The position numbers and the translations under genes were made by a program. Positions 41,560 to 49,998 of a DNA stretch of 64,000 nucleotides are shown piece after piece. The notes under the pieces are model-generated. The model searched no databases, was not told where the DNA came from, and saw only the letters and a program-made list of their open reading frames with translations. Every line of letters starts with the position of its first letter. The first letter of the stretch is position 1. Source of the stretch: Streptomyces roseolus (GTDB taxonomy: Bacteria > Actinomycetota > Actinomycetes > Streptomycetales > Streptomycetaceae); assembly GCF_014649855.1 (NCBI RefSeq), contig NZ_BMTV01000008.1:221754-285753 (forward strand), written 5' to 3'.

Positions 41560-44019
41560 GTGAACGAGACGGACGCGAACGAGGACGCCGTGCGCGAGGC
41601 GGCCGTCGAGGCCGCGCTCGCCCGGCTCGACCTGGACGCCAAGACCCGGCTGCTCGGCGGCCGGGACATGTGGTCGCTGCCCGCCGTCCCGGAGATCGGA
41701 CTGGCCTCGCTCGTCATGTCCGACGGCCCCGTCGGCGTCCGCGGCGTCCGCTGGACCGCCGACGACCCCTCCGTCGCCCTGCCGTCCCCGACCGCGCTCG
41801 CCGCCGCCTGGGACCCCGCCCTCGCCCGCCGGGCCGGCCGGCTCCTCGCCCAGGAGGCCCGCCGCAAGGGCGTCCACGTCCTCCTCGCCCCCACGGTCAA
41901 CCTGCACCGCACCCCGCTCGGCGGCCGCCACTTCGAGGCCTACAGCGAGGACCCGTACCTCACCGGCGCCATCGGCACCGGCTACGTCCAGGGCGTCCAG
42001 GACGGCGGCGTCGGCACCACCGTCAAGCACTTCGTCGCCAACGACGCCGAGACCGACCGCTTCACCGTCGACAACAAGGTCGCCCCCCGCCCCCTCCGCG
42101 AGCTCTACCTCGCCCCCTTCGAGGCGATCGCCACCCATGCCCGCCCCTGGGGCGTCATGACCGCCTACAACCAGGTCAACGGCGTGACGATGACCGAGCA
42201 CCACCAGCTCGTCAACGAGGTCCTGCGCGGCGAGTGGGGCTTCGACGGCGCCAACGTCTCCGACTGGATGGCGGCCCGCTCCACCACCGGCGACATCGCG
42301 GGCGGCCTCGACGTCGCCATGCCCGGACCCGTCACCGTCTACGGCGAGGCCCTCGCCGCCGCCGTCCGCGCCGGCGAGGTCGACGAGTCCGCCGTCGACA
42401 CCGCCGTGCGCAACGTCCTGCGGCTCGCCGCCCGCGTCGGCGCCCTCGAAGGCGCCCCGCCCGTCGTCACCGAACCCCCCGCCCCGATCGACGGCGACGC
42501 CCTCGCCCGCGAGATCGCCCGCCGCGGCTTCGTCCTCGTCCGCAACGAGAACGGCGCCCTCCCGCTGAAGCCCGGCACCGTCGCCCTCTCCGGCGCCGCC
42601 GCCCGCGACGCCCGCGTCCTCGGCGGAGGCTCCGCCCAGGTCTTCCCCGAACACGTCGTCTCCCCGCTCGCCGGCCTCACCGCCGCCCTCGCGGAACTTC
42701 CCGGCGGGGCACGCCTCAGCTACGCCGTCGGCGCCGACCCCAGCGACGAACTCGCCCCCGCCGACCAGGGCTTCACCCTCCGCGCGGTCTGCCGCGACGC
42801 CGACGGCACCGTCCTCGGCGAGAGCGGCCTCCCCCACGGCCAGGTCCAGTGGATCGGCGACGACCTCCCGGCCGGCGTCACCCACGAGACCCTCGCCTCC
42901 ATCGAGGTCACCGGCGTCTTCACCCCGCGCGAGACCGGGGCCCACGCCTTCGGCACCCGCGGCCTCGGCGCCTTCACCCTCACCGTCGACGGGCACGAAC
43001 TCTTCGACGGCGTCCAGGAGATGGGCCCCGAGACCGACCCCTTCGAGGCGTTCTTCGGCTCCCCGGTCGAGCGCGGCGCCGTCGAGCTCACCGCCGGCGA
43101 GACCGTCGAGGTCTCCCTGAAGCACACCCTCGACAAGGAGTTCGCCGCCCCGCTCCCGGCCGTCGTGTTCTCCTTCGTCCACCTCGGTCCCCGCCGGGAC
43201 CCCGACGAACTGATCGCCGAAGCCGTCGAGGCCGCCCGCGCCGCCGACACCGCCGTCGTGGTCGTCGCCACCACCGAGCGCGTCGAGTCCGAGGGCTTCG
43301 ACCGCGAGGACCTCGCCCTCCCCGGCCGCCAGGACGACCTCGTCCGCGCCGTCGCCGCCGCCAACCCGAACACGGTCGTCGTCGTCAACGCCGGCTCCCC
43401 GGTCGAACTCCCGTGGCGGGAGGACGTCGCCGCGGTCCTGCTGAGCTGGTTCCCCGGCCAGGAGGGCGGCGCCGCGCTGGCCGACGTCCTCACCGGCGCC
43501 GAGGAGCCCGGCGGCCGGCTCCCCACCACCTGGCCCGTCGCCCTCGCCGACGCACCCGTCACCGAGGTCACCCCCACCGACGGCGTCCTCGACTACACCG
43601 AGGGCCTGTTCATCGGCTACCGCGCCTGGGACCGGACCGGCGCCGTCCCCGCGTACCCCTTCGGCCACGGCCTCGGCTACACGACCTGGTCCTACGACAC
43701 CCTCACGGCGACCCCGGAGAGCGTCACCGTCCGCCTCACCAACACCGGCGACCGCCCCGGCCGCGAGACCGTCCAGCTCTACCTCGCGCCCGTCTCCGAC
43801 CCCGTGGAGCGGCCCGCCCGCTGGCTCGCCGCCTTCGCCGGCGTCGAGGCCGCGCCCGGCGAGACCACCGAGACGGAGATCGCCCTCCCGCGCCGCGCCT
43901 TCGAGATCTGGGACGAGGAGAAGAACGCCTGGGCCCCCGTCCCCGGCCGCTACGAGATCCACGCCGCCCACTCGTCGGCCGACGTCCGCCTGACCGCCAC
44001 CGTGGAGCTCCGGGGGTGA
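41560..44019 (+). CDS. Glycoside hydrolase family 3 beta-glucosidase with PA14 domain
   Basis: An 819-residue cytoplasmic GH3 enzyme with no signal peptide. The TIM barrel has substrate-binding GVGTTVKHFVANDAE and nucleophile D235 in NVSDWMAARST. A PA14 domain (about 400-545, ETGAHAFGTRGLGAFTLTVDGHELFDG) inserts into the alpha/beta sandwich, followed by a fibronectin-III-like end. GTG 41560 has GCGGAGG 7-8 nt upstream; the earlier GTG 41515 would lie in the TetR operator and is rejected. It hydrolyses intracellular beta-glucosides or related disaccharides after uptake. Regulated by the divergent TetR. Confidence 0.92.
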   Translation: MNETDANEDAVREAAVEAALARLDLDAKTRLLGGRDMWSLPAVPEIGLASLVMSDGPVGVRGVRWTADDPSVALPSPTALAAAWDPALARRAGRLLAQEARRKGVHVLLAPTVNLHRTPLGGRHFEAYSEDPYLTGAIGTGYVQGVQDGGVGTTVKHFVANDAETDRFTVDNKVAPRPLRELYLAPFEAIATHARPWGVMTAYNQVNGVTMTEHHQLVNEVLRGEWGFDGANVSDWMAARSTTGDIAGGLDVAMPGPVTVYGEALAAAVRAGEVDESAVDTAVRNVLRLAARVGALEGAPPVVTEPPAPIDGDALAREIARRGFVLVRNENGALPLKPGTVALSGAAARDARVLGGGSAQVFPEHVVSPLAGLTAALAELPGGARLSYAVGADPSDELAPADQGFTLRAVCRDADGTVLGESGLPHGQVQWIGDDLPAGVTHETLASIEVTGVFTPRETGAHAFGTRGLGAFTLTVDGHELFDGVQEMGPETDPFEAFFGSPVERGAVELTAGETVEVSLKHTLDKEFAAPLPAVVFSFVHLGPRRDPDELIAEAVEAARAADTAVVVVATTERVESEGFDREDLALPGRQDDLVRAVAAANPNTVVVVNAGSPVELPWREDVAAVLLSWFPGQEGGAALADVLTGAEEPGGRLPTTWPVALADAPVTEVTPTDGVLDYTEGLFIGYRAWDRTGAVPAYPFGHGLGYTTWSYDTLTATPESVTVRLTNTGDRPGRETVQLYLAPVSDPVERPARWLAAFAGVEAAPGETTETEIALPRRAFEIWDEEKNAWAPVPGRYEIHAAHSSADVRLTATVELRG

Positions 44020-44041
44020 ACCGCTCCCCGCGCACGGCCCC

Positions 44042-44068
44042 GGGCGGCGGACCCGACGCCCGCCGCCC
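44042..44068. terminator. 9-bp hairpin between convergent genes
   Basis: GGGCGGCGG (44042-44050) and CCGCCGCCC (44060-44068) with a 9-nt loop, between the GH3 stop at 44019 and the SGNH stop at 44074. A likely bidirectional terminator. Confidence 0.6.
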
Positions 44069-44073
44069 CGGGG

Positions 44074-44976
44074 CTACTTCTCCGTGATCCGCCGGTACGC
44101 CAGCTCGGCCAGCCGCGCCTGGCCGTCCCGGTTCGGATGGAACCAGTCCCAGGTGCTCAGCAGCGAGGTGTCGAAACGGAAGCCGAAGACCGCGCCGCCG
44201 TCGTAGCGGCACAGCTCGTCCGCCGCGCAGACCTCGGCGAGCACCTCGTTGTACGCCACCACCCGGTCGCGCACCGCGGTCCGCCGCCGCTCCGCCGCCG
44301 CCCCCGGGTCCAGCGGATCCGCCAGCATCGAGCCGCAGACGCCCAGCTCCCAGACCCGCCGGACCACCGGGTTCGCCCGGCCGGTGTCCCACAGCCGGTG
44401 CAGGTCCGGCACGCTCGCCACGTACACCCGCGCCTCCGGGGCGTCCTTCCGCAGCCGGGCGAGCGCCGCCTCGAACGACCGGCGGAAGTCCGTCACCGGC
44501 GTCATCCCCGCCGGGGTCGGCCGGCAGGCGTCGTTGGCGCCGATCATCACCGTCACGAGCCCGGGCCGCTCCGCCGCCGCCCGCGCCATCTGCTCCGGCA
44601 GCGCCGCCACCCGCGCCCCGCTCCGGGCCAGGTTCCAGCTGTTCCCGGCCACCCGGTCCGCGCCGAGGAGCCGCAGCGCCAGGCTGTTCACCGCCGGGTC
44701 CGTGCCGGTCGCCCAGGACGCCTCCGGGCAGTCCGCGAACAGCGAGCAGGCGTCGAAGGCGCGGGTGACGGAATCGCCGACGGCGGCGACGGAGGCGGGG
44801 GAGACGTCCCACCGCGAGGCCGGGGTCGGCGTGGGCGTCGGCGCGGGCGTCGCCTTCCGCGCGGGGGCCGCCGTGCTCCCGGGGTCCGGCGACGCGCTCG
44901 TGCACCCCGCGAGCGCGGCGACCGCGAGGACCGCTCCCACGACGGCGGTACGGATGCGGTGTCGGCCGTACGGCAC
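44074..44976 (-). CDS. SGNH/GDSL-family lipoprotein hydrolase
   Basis: A 300-residue lipoprotein. The signal ends in the lipobox LAALAGC-T, then a Thr/Pro-rich linker (ATPAPTPTPTPAS). The SGNH fold has block I VGDSVTRAF, block III IGANDACRP and block V WDWFHPNRDGQ. The enzyme is a membrane-anchored extracellular esterase or lipase with Ser in block I and Asp/His in block V. GTG 44976 follows GGAGGGGG. Substrate unknown. Confidence 0.88.
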   Translation of the reverse strand: MPYGRHRIRTAVVGAVLAVAALAGCTSASPDPGSTAAPARKATPAPTPTPTPASRWDVSPASVAAVGDSVTRAFDACSLFADCPEASWATGTDPAVNSLALRLLGADRVAGNSWNLARSGARVAALPEQMARAAAERPGLVTVMIGANDACRPTPAGMTPVTDFRRSFEAALARLRKDAPEARVYVASVPDLHRLWDTGRANPVVRRVWELGVCGSMLADPLDPGAAAERRRTAVRDRVVAYNEVLAEVCAADELCRYDGGAVFGFRFDTSLLSTWDWFHPNRDGQARLAELAYRRITEK

Positions 44977-45239
44977 CGGCCCCCTCCTTCACGCAGACGT
45001 CCTGGCGAGTGAAAGCTTCGTGTCCACCCGCCCCCGGACCGACCGTACGTCACCCCGATGACGGCGCGGCACGGTAGCTTTTCCCCCGTCGAACCTGCGG
45101 CGCGCCCGCGCCGACCGGCTCCGGTAAATTACATCACGTCACATGCTGTCCCTTTTCAGAAGGTTTGCGGAGTTCTTCGCCTGATGCTGTTTACCGAGGC
45201 CGCTGGGAAGGCGAACCTCGTCCCACACTGGAGGTCCCG

Positions 45240-45734
45240 GTGACGACACGTGGAGTCCTGTACGTACACTCCGCACCGCGCGCGCTCTGCCCGCACGTCG
45301 AATGGGCGGTGGGCGGTGTCCTCGGCGCGCGGGTCCAGCTCGACTGGATCCGGCAGCCCGCGGCGCCCGGCACCTGGAGAGCGGAGTTCTCCTGGCAGGG
45401 CGAGACCGGCACCGCCTCGAAACTCGCCTCCGCCCTGCGCGGCTGGCAGATGCTCCGCTTCGAGGTGACCGCCGAGCCCTGTCCCACCGCCGAGGGCGAG
45501 CGCTACAGCGCCACCCCCGAGCTCGGCATCTTCCACGCCGTCACCGGCATGCACGGCGACATCCTCGTCCCCGAGGACCGCCTGCGCGCCGCCCTGGCCC
45601 GCGCCGCGCAGGGCGAGACGGTCCTGGAGGCCGAGGTCGCCCGGCTCCTCGGCAAGCCCTGGGACGACGAACTGGAGCCCTTCCGCTACGCCGGCGAGGG
45701 CGCCCCGGTCCGCTGGCTTCACCAGGTCGTCTGA
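45240..45734 (+). CDS. DUF3145 family actinobacterial protein
   Basis: A 164-residue conserved protein, GTG 45240 with GGAGG at 6 nt. It opens TTRGVLYVHSAPRALCPHVEWAVGGVLG and contains the family hallmark GTWRAEFSWQGETGTASKLASALRGWQ. DUF3145 is nearly universal in actinobacteria and often lies near fatty-acid genes, but its function is unknown. The 263-bp upstream gap contains an AT-richer stretch (45122-45190) likely to hold its promoter. I see no other gene there. Confidence 0.87.
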   Translation: MTTRGVLYVHSAPRALCPHVEWAVGGVLGARVQLDWIRQPAAPGTWRAEFSWQGETGTASKLASALRGWQMLRFEVTAEPCPTAEGERYSATPELGIFHAVTGMHGDILVPEDRLRAALARAAQGETVLEAEVARLLGKPWDDELEPFRYAGEGAPVRWLHQVV

Positions 45735-45805
45735 GCCCGTTCACCCGGACCCGCTAGCTTCGCGGCACTGGGCGCGCCGGGGGGCGCGCGGGCGGGGGAC
45801 GGGCG

Positions 45806-46162
45806 TTGAGCACTCTGCGGAGGACGGTCGGCGGGGCCGCCGTCCTGCTGGCGGCGACGACACTGGGCGCGACCCTGGTGCTCCTCGCGGGCTTCGTCTA
45901 CCAGCTGGCGGCCGGAGACGCGACCGGCGCCCTGGCGGCGTGGGCGGGGGGACTGCTGGTCCTGGCGGTGGCTTTCTTCCTCCTCTTCGGTGCGATGCTG
46001 CCGGACGAGCCGACGACCCCCTCCGAGGGCTGGGTCGACGTGCTGGCCTTCTGCTTCGTCCTCCTCGGCCTCTTCGTCGGAGCCCCCTTCGGCATCGCGG
46101 GCTACGAAGCCCTGCGCCCCGAGACCACGGCGGTGGCACCCCCGCTCACCGAACCCCGCTGA
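45806..46162 (+). CDS. Small three-helix membrane protein
   Basis: A 118-residue hydrophobic protein with TM segments at about 10-34, 44-64 and 80-102 and a short polar tail. The start TTG 45806 has a G-rich run upstream. No recognised domain. It is downstream of DUF3145 by 71 bp, possibly on the same transcript, and convergent with fabF. Confidence 0.55.
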   Translation: MSTLRRTVGGAAVLLAATTLGATLVLLAGFVYQLAAGDATGALAAWAGGLLVLAVAFFLLFGAMLPDEPTTPSEGWVDVLAFCFVLLGLFVGAPFGIAGYEALRPETTAVAPPLTEPR

Positions 46163-46189
46163 CCACGCCCGAACCCCGCTGACATGCCG

Positions 46190-46221
46190 GAGGCCCGCCC
46201 CCCGGGCAGGGGGCGGGCCTC
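46190..46221. terminator. Strong 13-bp hairpin terminator of the fab operon
   Basis: GAGGCCCGCCCCC (46190-46202) and its exact complement (46209-46221) with a 6-nt loop, 15 bp beyond the fabF stop on the minus strand. It also faces the convergent small membrane gene. Confidence 0.82.
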
Positions 46222-46236
46222 GCAGGGGTGCGCGGG

Positions 46237-47499
46237 TCAGACCGTGCGGAACGCCAGGACCACGTTGTGGCCGCCGAAGCCGAAGGAGTTGTTGACCGCG
46301 GCGATCGTGCCCTCGGGGAGGGGGCGGGGCTCGTCGCGGACGATGTCGGCGTCGACCTCCGGGTCGAGCTCGCCGACGTTGATGGTCGGCGGGGCCACGC
46401 GGTGGTGGAGCGCCAGGACCGTCGCGACGGTCTCGATGCCGCCCGCGCCGCCGAGGAGGTGGCCGGTCATCGACTTGGTGGCGGAGACCGCCACGTGGTC
46501 GAGGTCGTCGCCCAGGACCTTCCGCAGCGCCTTGATCTCGGCGACGTCGCCCTGCGGCGTCGACGTGGCGTGCGCGTTGAGGTGCACGACCTCGGCCGGC
46601 TTCAGGTCGGTGGTGTCGAGCAGGTGCTGGAGCGCGGAGGCGATGCCCCGGCCGGTCGGCTCGGGCTGCGCGATGTGGTGGCTGTCGGCCGACAGGCCCT
46701 GGCCGATCGCCTCGCAGTAGATCTTCGCGCCGCGGGCCTTGGCGTGCGCCTCGGACTCCAGGATCACGACGCCGGCGCCCTCGCCTAGCACGAAGCCGTC
46801 GCGGCCGGTGTCGTAGGGGCGCGAGGCCTTCGTCGGCTCGTCGTTGTTCTTCGACATCGCCATCATGTTGGCGAAGGCGGCGATGGGCAGCGGGTGGATC
46901 GCGGCCTCGGTGCCACCGGCGACGACCACGTCGGCACGGCCGCTGCGGATCATCTCGATGGCGTAGCCGATCGCCTCGGCACCCGACGCGCAGGCGGAGA
47001 CCGGGGTGTGGACGCCGGCGCGGGCGTTCACCTCCAGGCCCACGTTGGCGGAGGGGCCGTTCGGCATCAGCATGGGCACGGTGTGCGGGGAGACGCGGCG
47101 GACGCCCTTCTCCTTGAGCACGTCGTACTGGTCGAGCAGGGTGGTGACGCCGCCGATGCCGGAGGCGATCACGGAACCGAGCCGCTCGGGGGCGATGGCG
47201 GCGTCCTCGCCGGCGGGGGCGGTGAAGCCCGCGTCGGCCCACGCCTCACGCGCCGCGATCAGCGCGAACTGCGCCGAGCGGTCCAGCTTGCGGGCGAGCG
47301 GGCGGGGCAGCACCTCGCCCGGGTCGACCGCGGCGAACGCCGCGATCTGGACGGGAAGTTCGGCGAAGCGCTCGCCCTCCAGGGGCTTGACGCCGGAGCG
47401 CCCCGCAAGGAGACCTTCCCAGGTCGTCGCGGAGTCGCCACCCAGCGGTGTGGTTGCGCCGATACCGGTGACGACCACGGTGTGATTGGTCGAGCTCAC
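46237..47499 (-). CDS. fabF: 3-oxoacyl-ACP synthase II (FabF)
   Basis: A 420-residue KAS II. Nucleophile C170 is in TPVSACASGAEAIGYA, and the two histidines are in LNAHATSTPQGD and KSMTGHLLGGAGG. It elongates acyl-ACP with malonyl-ACP in type II fatty-acid synthesis. GTG 47499 lies 108 bp after acpP. Last gene of the fabD-fabH-acpP-fabF operon. Confidence 0.96.
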   Translation of the reverse strand: MSSTNHTVVVTGIGATTPLGGDSATTWEGLLAGRSGVKPLEGERFAELPVQIAAFAAVDPGEVLPRPLARKLDRSAQFALIAAREAWADAGFTAPAGEDAAIAPERLGSVIASGIGGVTTLLDQYDVLKEKGVRRVSPHTVPMLMPNGPSANVGLEVNARAGVHTPVSACASGAEAIGYAIEMIRSGRADVVVAGGTEAAIHPLPIAAFANMMAMSKNNDEPTKASRPYDTGRDGFVLGEGAGVVILESEAHAKARGAKIYCEAIGQGLSADSHHIAQPEPTGRGIASALQHLLDTTDLKPAEVVHLNAHATSTPQGDVAEIKALRKVLGDDLDHVAVSATKSMTGHLLGGAGGIETVATVLALHHRVAPPTINVGELDPEVDADIVRDEPRPLPEGTIAAVNNSFGFGGHNVVLAFRTV

Positions 47500-47607
47500 A
47501 GGAATTCGTTCTCCATGTGTGTGATGGTCGAAGACGGCGCCACCGCCGGGTGGCGGACCGAGTCAGCGGGGACCGGACCCGGTGGGGCCTGGTCCACCAA
47601 GGCCGAA

Positions 47608-47856
47608 TCAGGCCTGGTGCTTGAGGATGTAGGAGACGGCGTCGCCCACGGTCTTGAGCTCCTTGACGTCCTCGTCGGGGATCTTGACGTCGAAGCGCTC
47701 TTCGGCGGCGACGACGACCTCGACCATGGACAGCGAGTCGACGTCCAGGTCGTCGGTGAAGGACTTGTCCAGCTGGACGTCCTCGACCGGGATGCCGGCG
47801 ATCTCGTTCACGATCTCCGCGAGACCCTCGACGATGTCTTCCTGGGTGTGAGCCAT
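47608..47856 (-). CDS. acpP: Fatty-acid synthase acyl carrier protein
   Basis: An 82-residue ACP. The phosphopantetheine S41 is in DDLDVDSLSMVEVVVA and the acidic helix III is in KIPDEDVKELKTVG. ATG 47856. It carries growing acyl chains for FabD, FabH and FabF and is distinct from the accessory ACP at 3091. Confidence 0.96.
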   Translation of the reverse strand: MAHTQEDIVEGLAEIVNEIAGIPVEDVQLDKSFTDDLDVDSLSMVEVVVAAEERFDVKIPDEDVKELKTVGDAVSYILKHQA

Positions 47857-47914
47857 GGTGGCGCTCCTTCTAGCGATTACTTGGTAAGGGGGGCTTCCGG
47901 GAGGTCCCGGTCGC

Positions 47915-48946
47915 CTAGGGGAGAGTAACGACCGTCGCGGCGAACACGAGACCCGCCCCGAAGCCGATGATGAGCGCGGTGTCGCCGCTCTTGGCCTGTC
48001 CGGTCGCCAGGAGCCGCTCCATCGCGAGCGGGATCGAGGCGGCGGAGGTGTTGCCGGTGGTCTCGACGTCACGGGCGACCGTGACGTGCTCCGGCAGCTT
48101 GAGGGTCTTCACCATCGAGTCGATGATCCGCATGTTGGCCTGGTGCGGGATGAAGACGTCCAGGTCGTCCGCGCTGATGCCGGCGGCGTCCAGGGCCTGC
48201 TGGGCGACCTTCGCCATCTCGAAGACGGCCCAGCGGAAGACCGCCTGGCCCTCCTGCGTGATGGCGGGGAACTTGATCTCGCCGGCCTCGTTGAGCGGCA
48301 GCTTCGAGACGTCACCCACGTGGAATTCGTTCCAGGGGACGGTCTGCTTGATGGTCTCCGACTTGTCGCCCTCGGAACCCCAGACGGTGGGACCGATGTG
48401 CGGCTCGTCGGAGGGGCCCACCACGACCGCGCCGGCGCCGTCGCCGAACAGGAAGGCCGTCGCGCGGTCCTCCAGGTCCGTCAGGTCGCTCAGCCGCTCC
48501 ACGCCGATCACCAGGACGTACTCGGCCGAGCCCTCGACGATCATGCCCTTGGCGAGCGTCAGGCCGTAGCCGAAGCCCGCGCAGCCCGCGGAGATGTCGA
48601 ACGCGGCCGGCTTCCCGGCCCCGATCTTGTCGGCGATCTCGGTGGCGACGGCCGGGGTCTGCTTGAAGTGCGAGACCGTCGAGACGACGACGGCACCGAT
48701 CTGCTCGGGGGTGATGCCCGCCGCGGCGATCGCCTTGCCGGACGCCTCCACGGACATCGCGGTGACGGTCTCCTCGGGGGAGGCCCAGTGGCGGGTGGCG
48801 ATGCCCGAGCGCGAGCGGATCCACTCGTCGGACGAGTCGATCTTCTCGAGGATCACCTCGTTGGGCACGACCCGGGCCGGGCGGAAACCGCCGACGCCCA
48901 GGATCCGCGCGTACGGGGCGCCCTTGCTGGGCTTGATCTTCGACAT
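47915..48946 (-). CDS. fabH: 3-oxoacyl-ACP synthase III (FabH)
   Basis: A 343-residue KAS III. Cys122 is in AFDISAGCAGFGYGL, His in VFIPHQANMRII and Asn in ETTGNTSAASIPLA, the complete C-H-N triad. It starts fatty-acid synthesis by condensing acyl-CoA (branched starters in Streptomyces) with malonyl-ACP. ATG 48946 (MSKIKP) matches the length of characterised Streptomyces FabH; GTG 48958 is possible but sits directly on the GAGGA. Confidence 0.96.
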   Translation of the reverse strand: MSKIKPSKGAPYARILGVGGFRPARVVPNEVILEKIDSSDEWIRSRSGIATRHWASPEETVTAMSVEASGKAIAAAGITPEQIGAVVVSTVSHFKQTPAVATEIADKIGAGKPAAFDISAGCAGFGYGLTLAKGMIVEGSAEYVLVIGVERLSDLTDLEDRATAFLFGDGAGAVVVGPSDEPHIGPTVWGSEGDKSETIKQTVPWNEFHVGDVSKLPLNEAGEIKFPAITQEGQAVFRWAVFEMAKVAQQALDAAGISADDLDVFIPHQANMRIIDSMVKTLKLPEHVTVARDVETTGNTSAASIPLAMERLLATGQAKSGDTALIIGFGAGLVFAATVVTLP

Positions 48947-48964
48947 GCTTCTCGACACTCCTCG

Positions 48965-49909
48965 TCAGACGGCCGTGTGCTCGGCGACGAGCGTACGGGC
49001 CGCATCGAGGTCGTCGGGCGTCTTGAGGGCGACGGTGGCCACCCCCGGCAGCGCGCGCTTGGCGATGCCGGTGAGCGTGCCGCCCGGGCAGACCTCGATC
49101 AGCGCGGTGGCGCCGAGGGTCTGGAAGGTCTCCATGCAGAGGTCCCAGCGGACCGGGTTGGCGACCTGGCCGACCAGCCGGGCGAGGACCTCGGTGCCGG
49201 CGGCGACGGCCTGCCCGTCCTTGTTGGAGACGTATGTCACCTTCGGGTCGGCCGGAGTCAGCTCCTTCGCCGCCTGCTCCAGGGTGGCGACGGCGGGGGC
49301 CATGTGGTGCGTGTGGAACGCGCCGGCGACCTTGAGCGGGACGACCCGGCGGACGCCCTCGGGCTTGTCCTCGGCCAGGGCGGCCAGCTGCTCCAGCGTG
49401 CCGGCGGCCACGATCTGGCCCGCGCCGTTCACGTTGGCCGGGGTCAGGCCCAGCTTCTCCAGGTGCGGGACGGTCACCTCGGGGTCGCCGCCGAGCAGCG
49501 CCGACATGCCGGTCGGGGCGATCGCGGCCGCGTCGGCCATCGCCAGACCACGGGTCCGTACGAGACGGAGCGCGGCGGTGTCGTCGAGGACGCCCGCGAG
49601 CGCGGCGGCGGTGAACTCGCCGACGCTGTGACCGGCGACGACGCCGGGACGGGGGCCCGCCGCGTCGGCGGCTGACGTTCCCGCGCCGAGGGCGGCGGCG
49701 GAGAGCAGACCGGCCGCGACGAGCAGCGGCTGGGCCACGGCGGTGTCGCGGATCTCGTCCGCGTCCGCCTTCGTGCCGTAGTGGACGAGGTCGAGCCCGA
49801 TGGCGTCCGACCAGGCCGCGAGGCGGTCGGCGGCACCGGGGAGTTCGAGCCAGGGAGTCAGGAAGCCGGGCGTCTGGGCGCCTTGGCCGGGAGCGACGAG
49901 TACGAGCAC
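48965..49909 (-). CDS. fabD: Malonyl-CoA:ACP transacylase (FabD)
   Basis: About 314 residues. Acyl-serine S95 is in VAGHSVGEF, and the catalytic His is in VAGAFHTHHMAPA. It loads malonyl units on ACP for fatty-acid and often polyketide synthesis. GTG 49909 aligns with the S. coelicolor N-terminus (MLVLVAPGQGAQTPGF); GTG 49915 adds two residues. First gene of the operon, 89 bp after fasR, with a candidate operator at 49978. Confidence 0.95.
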   Translation of the reverse strand: MLVLVAPGQGAQTPGFLTPWLELPGAADRLAAWSDAIGLDLVHYGTKADADEIRDTAVAQPLLVAAGLLSAAALGAGTSAADAAGPRPGVVAGHSVGEFTAAALAGVLDDTAALRLVRTRGLAMADAAAIAPTGMSALLGGDPEVTVPHLEKLGLTPANVNGAGQIVAAGTLEQLAALAEDKPEGVRRVVPLKVAGAFHTHHMAPAVATLEQAAKELTPADPKVTYVSNKDGQAVAAGTEVLARLVGQVANPVRWDLCMETFQTLGATALIEVCPGGTLTGIAKRALPGVATVALKTPDDLDAARTLVAEHTAV

Positions 49910-49977
49910 CCTCACACTCTCTCTTGCGGACGGTGTCCGGCGCCCGTGGGGACTAGGACGAAGAACCGTCGGGGTAA

Positions 49978-49994
49978 TTGTCGGTGTTCGACAA
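49978..49994. promoter_or_regulatory. TTGTCG-N5-CGACAA inverted repeat upstream of fabD
   Basis: Perfect 6-bp arms separated by 5 nt in an AT-richer patch between fasR and fabD, 68-85 bp upstream of the fabD start. FasR is known in S. coelicolor to activate the fab operon from this interval, so this is a candidate binding site. It could equally be part of the promoter. Confidence 0.5.
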
Positions 49995-49998
49995 AAGT

